From Pseudomonadota bacterium (GTDB lineage: Bacteria > Pseudomonadota > Alphaproteobacteria > Acetobacterales > Acetobacteraceae): a DNA stretch of 24,130 bases. Below the pieces are notes generated by a model. That model was not told the origin of the DNA, did not search any database, and saw only the letters and a program-made list of their open reading frames with translations. How positions within the stretch are numbered: the first letter of the stretch is position 1; each line of letters begins with the position of its first letter. Below are positions 7,696 to 15,445 of the stretch, in pieces. The stretch is taken from positions 1 through 24,130 of the forward strand of contig JAJZVS010000007.1 in the NCBI GenBank assembly GCA_021845555.1. Reading direction: 5' to 3'. The translations under genes were made by a program, and so were the position numbers.

Positions 7696-8160
7696 ATGCC
7701 GCTTTATGAATGCGTGCTGATCGCACGCAACGACCTCACGCAACAGCAGGTGGACGCGATCGCCGACGGCGTCGCCGCCCAGCTTGAAACCGACGGCGGC
7801 GCGCTCAAGAAGCGCGAATACTGGGGTCTGCGCACCCTGGCCTATCGGGTCAAGAAGAACCGCAAGGGCCACTACGTCCTGCTCGGCCTCGACGCCAAGC
7901 CCGCCTTCGTCACCGAGATGGAGCGCCAGCTGCGGCTGAACGAGGACGTGCTCCGCTTCATGACGCTCCGCGTGGAGGAGATCGACGAGGCGCCCTCGGC
8001 GATCCTGTCGCGCAAGTCGGAGGAGCGCGAACGCGGCTTCCGCGGCCCGCGCCCGGCCGGCCGGTTCGACAGCGGCCGCCGCCGTGGCTTCGACGACCGC
8101 GAGGAATTCCGCGCGCGCGACGATCTCGCCGGCGATGCCCGCGGCCCGGTCGAAGAATAA
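7696..8160 (+). CDS. rpsF: 30S ribosomal protein bS6
   Basis: The 154-residue product opens with MPLYECVLIARNDL and contains KKREYWGLRTLAYRVKKNRKGHY, typical of S6. S6 binds S18 and 16S rRNA in the small-subunit platform. The ATG at 7696 follows AGGGAG with about 8 nt spacing. Residues from about 110 on are an Arg/Gly/Asp-rich tail (RRRGFDDREEF); such tails are common in alphaproteobacteria and absent from short S6 proteins. It is the first gene of an rpsF-rpsR-rplI operon, 21 bp before rpsR. Confidence 0.98.
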   Translation: MPLYECVLIARNDLTQQQVDAIADGVAAQLETDGGALKKREYWGLRTLAYRVKKNRKGHYVLLGLDAKPAFVTEMERQLRLNEDVLRFMTLRVEEIDEAPSAILSRKSEERERGFRGPRPAGRFDSGRRRGFDDREEFRARDDLAGDARGPVEE

Positions 8161-8181
8161 GCGCGCGCAGGAGAGAGACCC

Positions 8182-8457
8182 ATGTCCGACACCACCGATA
8201 TCAATCCCGCCGCCCGCCGCTCCGCCGTCGGCGCCCGCCGGCCGTTCTACCGCCGTCGCAAGTCCTGCCCGTTCTCCGGCCCGAACGCGCCGAAGATCGA
8301 CTACAAGGACGTGCGCCTGCTGTCGCGCTTCCTGTCCGAGCGCGGCAAGATCGTGCCGTCGCGCATCACCGCCGTCTCGGGCAAGAAGCAGCGCGAGCTG
8401 GCGCTGGCGATCAAGCGCGCCCGCTTCCTCGCCCTGCTGCCCTACGTCCTGGTCTGA
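8182..8457 (+). CDS. rpsR: 30S ribosomal protein bS18
   Basis: The 91-residue product contains RRPFYRRRKSCPFSG, IDYKDVRLLSRFLSE, GKIVPSRITAVSGKKQREL and AIKRARFLALLPYV, the canonical S18 sequence. It pairs with S6 in the 30S platform. AGGAGAGAG precedes the ATG. The stop codon lies within the ribosome-binding sequence of rplI (TGAGGAG), which suggests translational coupling. Confidence 0.98.
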   Translation: MSDTTDINPAARRSAVGARRPFYRRRKSCPFSGPNAPKIDYKDVRLLSRFLSERGKIVPSRITAVSGKKQRELALAIKRARFLALLPYVLV

Positions 8458-8467
8458 GGAGCACGCC

Positions 8468-9040
8468 ATGCCCGCCGTGGAACTGATCCTGCTCCAGCGC
8501 GTCGAACAGCTGGGGCAGATGGGCGAGATCGTGAAGGTCAAGCCTGGCTACGCCCGCAACTACCTGTTGCCGCAGAAGAAGGCGATTCGCGCCAACAAGC
8601 AGAACCTGGAACGGTTCGCCGAACAGCGCGCGCAGCTGGAAGCGCAGAACATCAAGCGCCGCGAGGAGGCCGAACGGGTCGCCGAGCGCATCGGCAGCCT
8701 GATCGTGGTGGTGATCCGCCAGGCCGGCGAGTCGGGCAGCCTCTACGGCTCCGTCTCCGGCCGCGACATCGCCGAGGCCTGCACCGCCGGCGGTCTCACC
8801 GTGACCCGCCAGCAGGTGGTGCTGGAGCACCCGATCAAGAGCCTGGGGCTGGCGAAGGTGCGCGTCGTGCTGCACCCGGAGGTCTCCATCCCGGTCACCG
8901 TGAACGTCGCGCGCAGCCCGGACGAGGCGGAGAAGCAGGCGCGCGGGGAACGCATCACCGCCGAGGCGGAGGAAGAACCCGAGGCCGAGTTCGATCCGGC
9001 CACGATGTTCGAGCCGGGCGCCGAACAGCCGGACGTCTGA
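8468..9040 (+). CDS. rplI: 50S ribosomal protein bL9
   Basis: The 190-residue product has the L9 signature GQMGEIVKVKPGYARNYLLP near the N-terminus. A long charged helix follows (about residues 45-80, NLERFAEQRAQLEAQNIKRR), then the C-terminal domain (SGSLYGSVSGRDIAE...). L9 binds 23S rRNA domain V and extends from the ribosome near the L1 stalk. The C-terminus carries an acidic tail (EAEEEPEAEFDP). The ATG at 8468 is placed by GAGGAG overlapping the rpsR stop. It is the last gene of the operon; a strong palindrome follows 50 bp later. Confidence 0.98.
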   Translation: MPAVELILLQRVEQLGQMGEIVKVKPGYARNYLLPQKKAIRANKQNLERFAEQRAQLEAQNIKRREEAERVAERIGSLIVVVIRQAGESGSLYGSVSGRDIAEACTAGGLTVTRQQVVLEHPIKSLGLAKVRVVLHPEVSIPVTVNVARSPDEAEKQARGERITAEAEEEPEAEFDPATMFEPGAEQPDV

Positions 9041-9089
9041 ACGGGACCGACGCGGGGCAGCCGCCCGCTGCGCTGGCCCGGCCGCCGAT

Positions 9090-9116
9090 CACCTCTCCCG
9101 CAACGCGGGAGAGGTG
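9090..9116. terminator. Perfect palindrome between convergent rplI and sensor kinase gene
   Basis: Arms CACCTCTCCCGC (9090-9101) and GCGGGAGAGGTG (9105-9116) pair perfectly around a 3-nt loop. It lies in the 82-bp gap between two convergent genes and could terminate both transcripts. A near-copy with the same flanking GATCACCT is at 12426-12452, so it also belongs to a repeat family. Confidence 0.7.
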
Positions 9117-9122
9117 GGTTCT

Positions 9123-10802
9123 TCACCCCACCGGCAGCCGCACGATGAAGCGGGCGCCGCGCACGGCGCCGGCGTCGTCGCGGATGTTCTCCGCCGTCAG
9201 CTTGCCGCGCAGCGCCTCCACGATCTGCCGGCTGATCGCCAGGCCCAGCCCCGAGTGCTGACCGAAGCGCTCGTCGCGCGGGCGTTCGGAATAGAAGCGG
9301 TCAAAAATCTGCTCGAGCTTGCCTTCGGGAATGCCCGGCCCCTCATCTTCCACTGTTACGTCCAGCCATTCCCCGCTCTGGCGCGCCGCCACCGTGATCC
9401 GCCCATCCGGCGGGCTGAAGGACTCGGCGTTGCCGATGAGGTTGCGGAACACCTGGACCAGCCGGTCCTCCACCCCGCGCACGTAAAGCCCCGTGCCCGG
9501 CACTTGCAGCACGATCTGCGGATCGCCCGCCCCGCGCGTCGCATCCTGCAGCTCCTTCAGCATGCGCAGCATCGGCGCCAGATCGACCCGTTCGGTGACT
9601 ACGCGCGACAGTTCCGCATCGAGCCGCGAGGCGTCGGAGACATCGGTAATCAGCCGGTTCAGCCGGGTGACGTCGTCGGCCATGATCGCCAGCAGCTGCT
9701 TGTGGCGCGCCGGATCCTCCAGCCGCCGCAGCGTCTCGATCGCGCTGCGGATCGAGCTGAGCGGATTTTTGATCTCATGCGCGACATCGGCGGCGAAGCG
9801 CTCGATCGCGTCCATCCGCTGCCACAGCGCCACTTCCGAATCGGCCAGCGCCACCGCGAGCGCGCCGATTTCGTCGTGGCGCACCAGCAACGCCCGCGGC
9901 ACGCTGCCGGTACGGCCCTCGGCCTCGCGCATCTCCGCCGCGGCGCCGGCGAGTTCCAGGATCGGCCGGGCGATGGTCAGCGACATGTACCACGACAGCA
10001 GCACCGTCAGCGCCAGCGCCAGGGCGAACAGGCCGAGGATCGACATCCGCACCGCGAACAGGCTGGCATCGACCTCGCGCGCCTCGCGCGTCAACAGGAT
10101 GATACCGACGGTCTGCTTGTCGCGCTGCACCGGTTCGGCCACCGTCACCAGCAGCCGGTTGCCGCGCGTGCGCCGGATATAGGGCGGCATCTCGCGCGAG
10201 CGGTCGGAGCTGGACAGCCGAAGCTCCTCCTTCACGTTCGGCTGCCATTCCACGCCGGCGCCGCCAGGCGACAGATCGACCGGACTCGCGGTCTGGTGCG
10301 GCAGCAGGGCCAGCAGCCGGTCGTATGCCCAGCCGATGGCGGCCAGGATCGGCCCGTGCGCGATCGGCGGCGGCAGCGACTCGGGATGGCCGGCGGCGCG
10401 TCCGGACAGGCCCAGGGCGGAATCGGCGATCACCGTGCCGTCCGGCGCATAGAGCCGGGCCTGGGCGTCCGGGGTGGGTTCGGTCAGCCGCCACAGCAGC
10501 GGGCGCGCGATCTCCGGGATGATCTGGGCATGCGTGCCCTGCACCCGCACCGCGCTTTCCGCCAGCGCCCCGGCATAGACGCGCGCCTGCTCGCGCAATG
10601 CCTGCACCTCGGCTTCCAGCAAGCCGTTCTGGTACTGATCGAGATACAACAGCGCGGCCAGCAGCAGCGCCAGCGGGACCAGGTTCACCAGCAGAATGCG
10701 CCGCATCAGCGGCGAAACCCAGCGCGGCCGGGGCGCTGGGCGCTGGTGGTGCGGCGCGGTCCTGGGCTGATCGGCCTGGCCGGGGACCGGCGCCTCGGGC
10801 AC
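9123..10802 (-). CDS. ChvG/ExoS-like sensor histidine kinase
   Basis: The product is 559 residues if translation starts at the GTG at 10802, one base after the response-regulator stop, with AAGGA about 10 nt upstream. An ATG at 10706 is an alternative. Transmembrane helix 1 spans about 37-55 (LLVNLVPLALLLAALLYL). A periplasmic domain of about 200 residues follows, then helix 2 at about 254-278. HAMP lies at 279-330, and the phosphoacceptor His342 is in DVAHEIKNPLSS. The ATPase domain has the N box NLIGNAESF, G1 DEGPGIP, F box FDRFY and G2 GLGLAI. Sequence and gene order match ChvG/ExoS/BvrS-type kinases, which respond to acid or envelope conditions in other alphaproteobacteria. It is the second gene of the operon. 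Confidence 0.92.
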   Translation of the reverse strand: MPEAPVPGQADQPRTAPHHQRPAPRPRWVSPLMRRILLVNLVPLALLLAALLYLDQYQNGLLEAEVQALREQARVYAGALAESAVRVQGTHAQIIPEIARPLLWRLTEPTPDAQARLYAPDGTVIADSALGLSGRAAGHPESLPPPIAHGPILAAIGWAYDRLLALLPHQTASPVDLSPGGAGVEWQPNVKEELRLSSSDRSREMPPYIRRTRGNRLLVTVAEPVQRDKQTVGIILLTREAREVDASLFAVRMSILGLFALALALTVLLSWYMSLTIARPILELAGAAAEMREAEGRTGSVPRALLVRHDEIGALAVALADSEVALWQRMDAIERFAADVAHEIKNPLSSIRSAIETLRRLEDPARHKQLLAIMADDVTRLNRLITDVSDASRLDAELSRVVTERVDLAPMLRMLKELQDATRGAGDPQIVLQVPGTGLYVRGVEDRLVQVFRNLIGNAESFSPPDGRITVAARQSGEWLDVTVEDEGPGIPEGKLEQIFDRFYSERPRDERFGQHSGLGLAISRQIVEALRGKLTAENIRDDAGAVRGARFIVRLPVG

Positions 10803-10803
10803 C

Positions 10804-11508
<705 letters not shown>

Positions 11509-11602
11509 CTCGGTTCCTTCCTGGCCGGGGGTGAGCCGGGGTTCCTGCCGCCGGGCCGTGCCGGTGGAGCAGGATGTGTGGCTTGGGACAGGGGAGTTCA
11601 CT

Positions 11603-12367
11603 ATGGCGCGTGCGGACGAAACGGCCAATTCGGGTGGCGCAGCGGGTGGGGTAGCGGGCGCGTCTTCCGCTTGGCCGGCGCGCTGCCTGCTGCGCGCGGC
11701 GCGGTCCGGGGCGCTGGCGAGCCAGGCGGACGGCCAGCCCTTCGCCTCCCTGGTCACGCCGGCCACGGCGCCGGACGGGGCGGTGCTGCTGCTGCTCTCC
11801 GACCTCGCCGAGCATACGCGCCATCTGCGTGCCGATCCGCGCTGCGCGGTGCTGGTGAGCGGGTCGCCGCAGGGCGCCAACCCGCAGACCACGCCCCGGC
11901 TGACGGTGACCGGGACGGCGGAGCCTGTGGACGATCCGGCGCTGCTGGCGCGCTACCTGGCGATCCATCCCTATGCCGCGCTGTATGCCGGATTCGGCGA
12001 TTTCCACGTGTGGCGGATGACCCCTGCCGCCGGCCTGCTGGTGGGTGGGTTCGGGCGGGCGGCCCGGCTGCGGGCGGCCTCGCTCCTGCCCGACCCGGTC
12101 GCGGTTGCCGCGGTGGCCGCGGCCGAGGCGGCACTGATGGCGGAGGCCAACCGGACGCAGCGGAGCCTGCTGGCACGGCTGGCGGGCGCGGCGGAAGGCG
12201 TGGCGTGGGAGGTCGTGGCGATCGACGCGGACGGGTGCGACGTAGCGCCTGCGCCGGCGGGCGAACCGCCGGACGCTGAGCCGCCGGCGACGGTCCGGAT
12301 TTCCTGGTCCGCGCCGCTGCGCGCGCCGGAGGACGTGCGGCGCGAATGGGCGCGCCTGGCTGCCTGA
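11603..12367 (+). CDS. HugZ-like / pyridoxamine 5'-phosphate oxidase-fold protein
   Basis: The 254-residue product starts at the ATG at 11603 after GGGGAG. Residues 25-160 match the split-barrel FMN/heme-binding family: LLRAARSGALAS, PFASLVTPA, LLLLSDLAEHTRHLRADPR, PRLTVTGTA, and YAALYAGFGDFHVWRM then GGFGRAARL. Members include heme-degrading HugZ proteins and uncharacterised PNPOx relatives. The C-terminal third occupies the place of the DUF2470 domain, but the usual N-x-D-H-A-D-A block is replaced by MAEANRTQRSLLARL. The conserved His is therefore missing and heme handling is doubtful. No heme uptake genes are adjacent. It is divergent from the ChvI-like gene, with 94 bp between them. Confidence 0.82.
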   Translation: MARADETANSGGAAGGVAGASSAWPARCLLRAARSGALASQADGQPFASLVTPATAPDGAVLLLLSDLAEHTRHLRADPRCAVLVSGSPQGANPQTTPRLTVTGTAEPVDDPALLARYLAIHPYAALYAGFGDFHVWRMTPAAGLLVGGFGRAARLRAASLLPDPVAVAAVAAAEAALMAEANRTQRSLLARLAGAAEGVAWEVVAIDADGCDVAPAPAGEPPDAEPPATVRISWSAPLRAPEDVRREWARLAA

Positions 12368-12425
12368 CCGCGTCCCCCGCCGACGCGCATCGGGGGTGAC
12401 AACAGGAGGGTTCGGGGACGGGGAT

Positions 12426-12452
12426 CACCTTTCCCGCGCCGCGGGAGAGGTG
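12426..12452. terminator. Near-copy of the 9090 palindrome between convergent genes
   Basis: Arms CACCTTTCCCGC (12426-12437) and GCGGGAGAGGTG (12441-12452) pair at 11 of 12 positions plus one T-G position, around the loop GCC. It lies between the 3' ends of the HugZ-like gene and the substrate-binding-protein gene. Its position and sequence mirror the palindrome at 9090-9116. Confidence 0.65.
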
Positions 12453-12469
12453 AAGGTTCCGCCCGAACG

Positions 12470-12485
12470 CGCCTGCGGGCAGGCG
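12470..12485. terminator. Short hairpin after the substrate-binding-protein gene
   Basis: CGCCTG (12470-12475) pairs with CAGGCG (12480-12485) around a 4-nt loop. There is no T-run, so its terminator role is uncertain. Confidence 0.35.
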
Positions 12486-12509
12486 TTTCCGTGGCCGGCA
12501 GTCGGCGGT

Positions 12510-12525
12510 CCGGGTCTAGACCCGG
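12510..12525. repeat. 16-bp perfect palindrome over the substrate-binding-protein stop codon
   Basis: CCGGGTCTAGACCCGG reads the same on both strands and includes the minus-strand TAG stop at 12516-12518. It may be coincidental or part of a 3'-end structure. Confidence 0.6.
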
Positions 12526-14102
12526 TGGATGCCCCAGGGCACCGCCGACGGCGCGTCGATCTTGCCGGCCAGCGAGCTCCGATAGGCGGTGTGGATGTAG
12601 AACAGGCCGAGCGGTACCGTCGGCGCGTCGTGGAAGGCCAGCTTCTGCATGGCGGCGACGATCGCCAGGCGGTCGGCATCGGTCTTCGCCAGCAGCCACT
12701 TGCCGTTCAGCGCTTCCATCGCCGCGCTCTTGTACCAGCCGAACCAGCCCTTGCCGCCCTGGCCGCGCAGGATCGGGTTGATCGCTGGATTGACGATCCC
12801 GTCGCCGGTCCACCAGGTATGGAAGATGCTCCACCCGCCCTTGTCGATCGGCGTCTTGAGCCCGCGCCGCTGCACCACCGTGCCCCAGTCGGTCTCCACC
12901 AGCTGCACGTTCAGGCCCAGCTTCTTGAGGTTGGCGTAGGTGATCTCCCCGAACGGCTGGATGGTCGGGAAGTCGGTGGGGTTGAGGATGACGATCTTTT
13001 CGCCCTTGTAGCCGGCCTGCTTGACCAGCTTGTGGGCCAGATCCCAGTTCGCCTTCGCCATCGGATCGGGGGAGATCGGGTTGCCGTACGGCGTGCCGCA
13101 GGGGAAGAACGAATGGCACTCGCGGAACGCCGAGGTGTCGTTGCCGGTCACCGCGCGCATGTATTCCTGCTGATCCACGGTATGCATCACCGCCTGGCGC
13201 ATCAGCGGGTTATTGAACGGCGGGAACAGCTCGTTGAAGCGGATCACGCCCATGTAGCCGGCCGGGTCGGCGATGCCGATCCGCACCGATTTCTGCTGTT
13301 TCAGCATCGGGATCAGGTCGGCGAGCACGAGCTCCCACCAGTCGATCTCGCCCGATTGCAGCGCCGCCGAGGCGGTGGCGGGGTCGGGGATGACGTGCCA
13401 TTCCACCCGCTCGAAATGCCCGACCTTGCCGCCCGAATACCAGCTCGGCGCCTCCTGCCGGGGGCTGTATTTGGCGAACTTGTGATACACGACCCGGCTG
13501 CCGGAGACGTACTCCTTCGGGTCGAACATGTAGGGACCGGAGCCCACCATCTCGGTGATCTGCGTCGCCGGGTCGGTCTTGGCCAGCCGTTCCGGCATGA
13601 TGAACGGGGAGGAGGAGGCGGGCTTGGCCAGCGCGTCGATCAGCAGCGGGAAGGGCTGCTTGAGGCGTACTTCCAGCGTCTTGTCGTCCTTGGCGACCCA
13701 TGCATCGACGAAGGTGGCGACCGTGATGCCGAAGGTGTCGCGCGCCGCCCAGCGCTTCAGGCTGGCGGCGCAGTCCGCCGCGCGCACCGGCGTGCCGTCG
13801 TGGAAGAACAGCCCGTCGCGCAGCTTGATCGTGTAGGTCTTGCCATCGGCCGAGACCGTATGGCCCGCGGCCATCTGCGGGTGCGGCTTGAACTGCGAAT
13901 CGACCGCATACAGCGTATCGAACACATAATAGGCGTGCTCGGCCGTCACCGCTGCCGTGGTCCAGATCGGATCCAGCGAGGTGAGATTGGCCTGGGGCAC
14001 GAATTTCAGCACCTGGGCCGATTCGCCCTGGGCCAGCGCCGGCATCGGCAGTGCCGCGGCCGCCGCCGCGGTGCCGAGCAGGGTACGTCGTTTGATCTGC
14101 AT
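12516..14102 (-). CDS. Periplasmic ABC transporter substrate-binding protein (peptide/nickel family 5)
   Basis: The 528-residue product begins with a twin-arginine-like signal (KRRTLLGTAAAAAALPMPALAQ, cleavage after ALA near residue 24). Family-5 features follow: LTSLDPIWTTAAVT, SADGKTYTIKLRDGLFFHDG, VGSGPYMF, and FNNPLMRQAVMHTVDQQEYM. It would bind oligopeptides, opines or similar solutes in the periplasm for a Dpp/Opp-type importer. The ATG at 14102 has GGAAGG about 10 nt upstream. No permease or ATPase gene is in the window, so it is an orphan here. Ligand cannot be predicted. A minus-strand terminator about 180 bp upstream isolates it from transcription further upstream. Confidence 0.92.
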   Translation of the reverse strand: MQIKRRTLLGTAAAAAALPMPALAQGESAQVLKFVPQANLTSLDPIWTTAAVTAEHAYYVFDTLYAVDSQFKPHPQMAAGHTVSADGKTYTIKLRDGLFFHDGTPVRAADCAASLKRWAARDTFGITVATFVDAWVAKDDKTLEVRLKQPFPLLIDALAKPASSSPFIMPERLAKTDPATQITEMVGSGPYMFDPKEYVSGSRVVYHKFAKYSPRQEAPSWYSGGKVGHFERVEWHVIPDPATASAALQSGEIDWWELVLADLIPMLKQQKSVRIGIADPAGYMGVIRFNELFPPFNNPLMRQAVMHTVDQQEYMRAVTGNDTSAFRECHSFFPCGTPYGNPISPDPMAKANWDLAHKLVKQAGYKGEKIVILNPTDFPTIQPFGEITYANLKKLGLNVQLVETDWGTVVQRRGLKTPIDKGGWSIFHTWWTGDGIVNPAINPILRGQGGKGWFGWYKSAAMEALNGKWLLAKTDADRLAIVAAMQKLAFHDAPTVPLGLFYIHTAYRSSLAGKIDAPSAVPWGIHRV

Positions 14103-14273
14103 GATGGTGAGGCCTTCCTGGTTTGCTTCGCTCAGCCGTGACCAGCCGCGCGCGGCCCCTTGGACGGGAGGTTGGATCGCAAGCCGCCGTCGCGCACCTG
14201 CCTGCATAGCGACCCGCGACAGGGGGACGCAAGCGAACGGCCTGGGCATTCAGGGGGGCGTCCGGGGGCGGGC
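14103..14273. other. Leader region of the substrate-binding-protein gene, no recognised element
   Basis: This is the lower part of the 400-bp gap between the substrate-binding-protein and Host_attach genes. It should hold the promoter of the minus-strand gene, but I see no convincing -35/-10 pair. Apart from the ribosome-binding sequence near 14113-14118, nothing could be assigned. Confidence 0.4.
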
Positions 14274-14309
14274 AAAAAAATAATGGCGGCGTCCGTTGGG
14301 ACGCCGCCA
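14274..14309 (-). terminator. Strong intrinsic terminator, minus strand
   Basis: GGCGGCGTCC (14285-14294) pairs perfectly with GGACGCCGCC (14299-14308) around the loop GTTG, extended by one T-A pair at 14284/14309. On the minus strand the stem is followed by ATTA and seven T residues (14280-14274). No annotated minus-strand gene ends just upstream, so it is an orphan terminator: the 3' end of a small RNA, of a long msrB read-through, or an attenuator before the substrate-binding-protein gene. Confidence 0.85.
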
Positions 14310-14356
14310 AGTTCAGGGAGGAAACGCAAGCTCCGGCGCGTCAGTGCAGTGCCGGC
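14274..14356 (-). ncRNA. Candidate small RNA ending at the orphan terminator
   Basis: Read on the minus strand from about 14356, there is a 5-bp hairpin (CCGGC/GCCGG, 14355-14333) with a 13-nt loop. An unpaired stretch containing TTTCCTCCCTG (about 14326-14313) follows, then the 11-bp terminator stem and U-tail. CCUCCC could pair with Shine-Dalgarno sequences, as in some alphaproteobacterial regulatory RNAs. The 5' end is inferred from the FNR/FixK box centred 41.5 bp upstream. The -10 position there (TCTTTA) is poor, so the promoter is weakly supported. Confidence 0.25.
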
Positions 14357-14390
14357 ACGCGGTAAAGACCATGCCTCGGGTGGGGGTTCA

Positions 14391-14404
14391 TTGATCTGGA
14401 TCAA
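14391..14404. promoter_or_regulatory. FNR/FixK-type binding site (upstream copy)
   Basis: TTGATCTGGATCAA is a perfect TTGAT-N4-ATCAA palindrome, the consensus for FNR/FnrL/FixK-family regulators that respond to low oxygen in alphaproteobacteria. It is centred 42 bp from the second box. Confidence 0.85.
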
Positions 14405-14432
14405 ACGTCGGCGGAATTGTCGCGCAATTTTT

Positions 14433-14446
14433 TTGACGCAGGTCAA
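14433..14446. promoter_or_regulatory. FNR/FixK-type binding site (downstream copy)
   Basis: TTGACGCAGGTCAA is a perfect TTGAC-N4-GTCAA palindrome, an accepted FixK/FNR variant. Its centre lies 41.5 bp before position 14481, where a CAGAGT -10-like element at 14469-14474 would place the start of the Host_attach transcript. That is class II activator spacing. Confidence 0.8.
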
Positions 14447-14468
14447 CGCGGTCGGGCAGGGGAGGGGG

Positions 14469-14474
14469 CAGAGT
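14469..14474 (+). promoter_or_regulatory. Possible -10 element of the Host_attach gene
   Basis: CAGAGT matches TATAAT at three positions, including A2 and T6. It is supported mainly by its spacing to the FNR/FixK box. The predicted 5' UTR is about 22 nt, just enough for the GGAGG at 14491-14495. Confidence 0.4.
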
Positions 14475-14502
14475 TCGGCCCTGTTTGAACGGAGGCGACC
14501 CG

Positions 14503-14979
14503 ATGCCCCACTCCCCCTCGCTGCTTGTCGTTGTGGCCGATGGCGCCCACGCGCGGTTCCTGCACCCCGACGCGGCCGGGGTCTTGCGGACCGTCAGCCG
14601 CCAGGACGACCCCGACGCGCACCAGCGGACCAGCGACCTCGGCACCGACCGGCCGGGACGGAGCTTCGAGAGCGCGAATCCCGCGCATCACGCCATCGCG
14701 CCGCGGCACGATCTGCATCGCATGGCGGAGGACGCGTTCGTCCGTTCCGTGGCCGCGGCGGTGAACGCCGCCGGCGCGCGCGGCGAGTTCGCCGCCCTGG
14801 TTCTCGTCGCGCCCGACCGCCGCCTGGGGTTGCTGACCGAGGCGCTGGATCGCGCCACGGCGGCGAAACTGCTCGGGACGCTGAACAAGGATCTGGTGAA
14901 GACGCCGGATCCGGAGATGGCGGCGCATCTGTCTTCGTTCCTTGCCGCGCACCACCGCGCCGGCGGGACGCCGGGGTAG
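14503..14979 (+). CDS. Host attachment (Host_attach / baeRF-like) family protein
   Basis: The 158-residue product starts at the ATG at 14503, 7 nt after GGAGG. It shows the family pattern LLVVVADGAHARF at the N-terminus, TSDLGTDRPGRSFES, then H-A-I-A-P-R-H-D, FVRSVAAAVNAA, LVLVAPDRRLGLLTEAL and LNKDLVKTPDPEMAAHL. The name comes from a protein required for attachment to plant cells. The fold is related to archaeal release-factor/eRF1-like domains, and the biochemical role is unsettled. No signal peptide is seen, so it is probably cytoplasmic. Two FNR/FixK boxes upstream predict induction under low oxygen. It converges on msrB with 7 bp between stop codons. Confidence 0.85.
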   Translation: MPHSPSLLVVVADGAHARFLHPDAAGVLRTVSRQDDPDAHQRTSDLGTDRPGRSFESANPAHHAIAPRHDLHRMAEDAFVRSVAAAVNAAGARGEFAALVLVAPDRRLGLLTEALDRATAAKLLGTLNKDLVKTPDPEMAAHLSSFLAAHHRAGGTPG

Positions 14980-14986
14980 CCGCGGG

Positions 14987-15415
14987 TTACTCCGGCTTGA
15001 AGTCCATGGCAGCGCCGTTCATGCAGTAGCGCTGCCCGGTCGGGGCCGGTCCGTCCGGAAAGACGTGGCCGAGATGGCCGCCGCAGCGGCTGCAATGCAC
15101 CTCGGTGCGGTGCATGAAGAAGCTGCGATCGTCGGTGGTCCCGACCGCCCCCGGCAGCGGGGCGGTGAAGCTGGGCCAGCCGGTGCCGCTGTCGAATTTC
15201 GCGCCGGCGTCGAACAGGGCCTGCGCGCAGCCCGCGCAGATGAAGACGCCGGGGCGCTTTTCCCGATCGAGCGGGCTGGTGCCGGCCCGTTCGGTGCCGT
15301 GCTCGCGCAGCACCTTGAACTGCGCCGGGCTGAGCTTTGCCCGCCACTCCGCCTCGGTGTGCGTGACCGCGTAGTCGGTCGTCTGGTCCGCGGTGCCGCC
15401 GAACAGCCGCCGCAT
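14987..15415 (-). CDS. msrB: Peptide-methionine (R)-S-oxide reductase
   Basis: The 142-residue product repairs R-methionine sulfoxide in proteins. Zn-binding cysteines are C60/C63 (CAGC) and C108/C111 (CSRC). SGTGWPSF and HLGHVFPDGP are present, and the catalytic Cys is C131 in RYCMNGAAM, where most family members have RYC-I/V-N-S. There is no signal peptide, so it is cytoplasmic. The ATG at 15415 is preceded by GGGGAGG about 5 nt upstream. It lies 77 bp downstream of rpoC on the same strand, with a very stable hairpin between them. It may have its own promoter or rely on read-through. Confidence 0.96.
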   Translation of the reverse strand: MRRLFGGTADQTTDYAVTHTEAEWRAKLSPAQFKVLREHGTERAGTSPLDREKRPGVFICAGCAQALFDAGAKFDSGTGWPSFTAPLPGAVGTTDDRSFFMHRTEVHCSRCGGHLGHVFPDGPAPTGQRYCMNGAAMDFKPE

Positions 15416-15445
15416 GGTCTGCCTCCCCTTGCCTGAGTTACCCGA

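Noticed and set aside
12396..14141. 581-codon plus-strand open frame opposite the substrate-binding-protein gene
   Set aside because: Antisense shadow; no Shine-Dalgarno sequence and no family resemblance, while the minus strand has a complete family-5 binding protein.
14274..14309. Terminator as part of a riboswitch before the substrate-binding-protein gene
   Set aside because: No known riboswitch aptamer could be recognised upstream of it. Attenuation remains possible but is less supported than a small RNA or msrB read-through.
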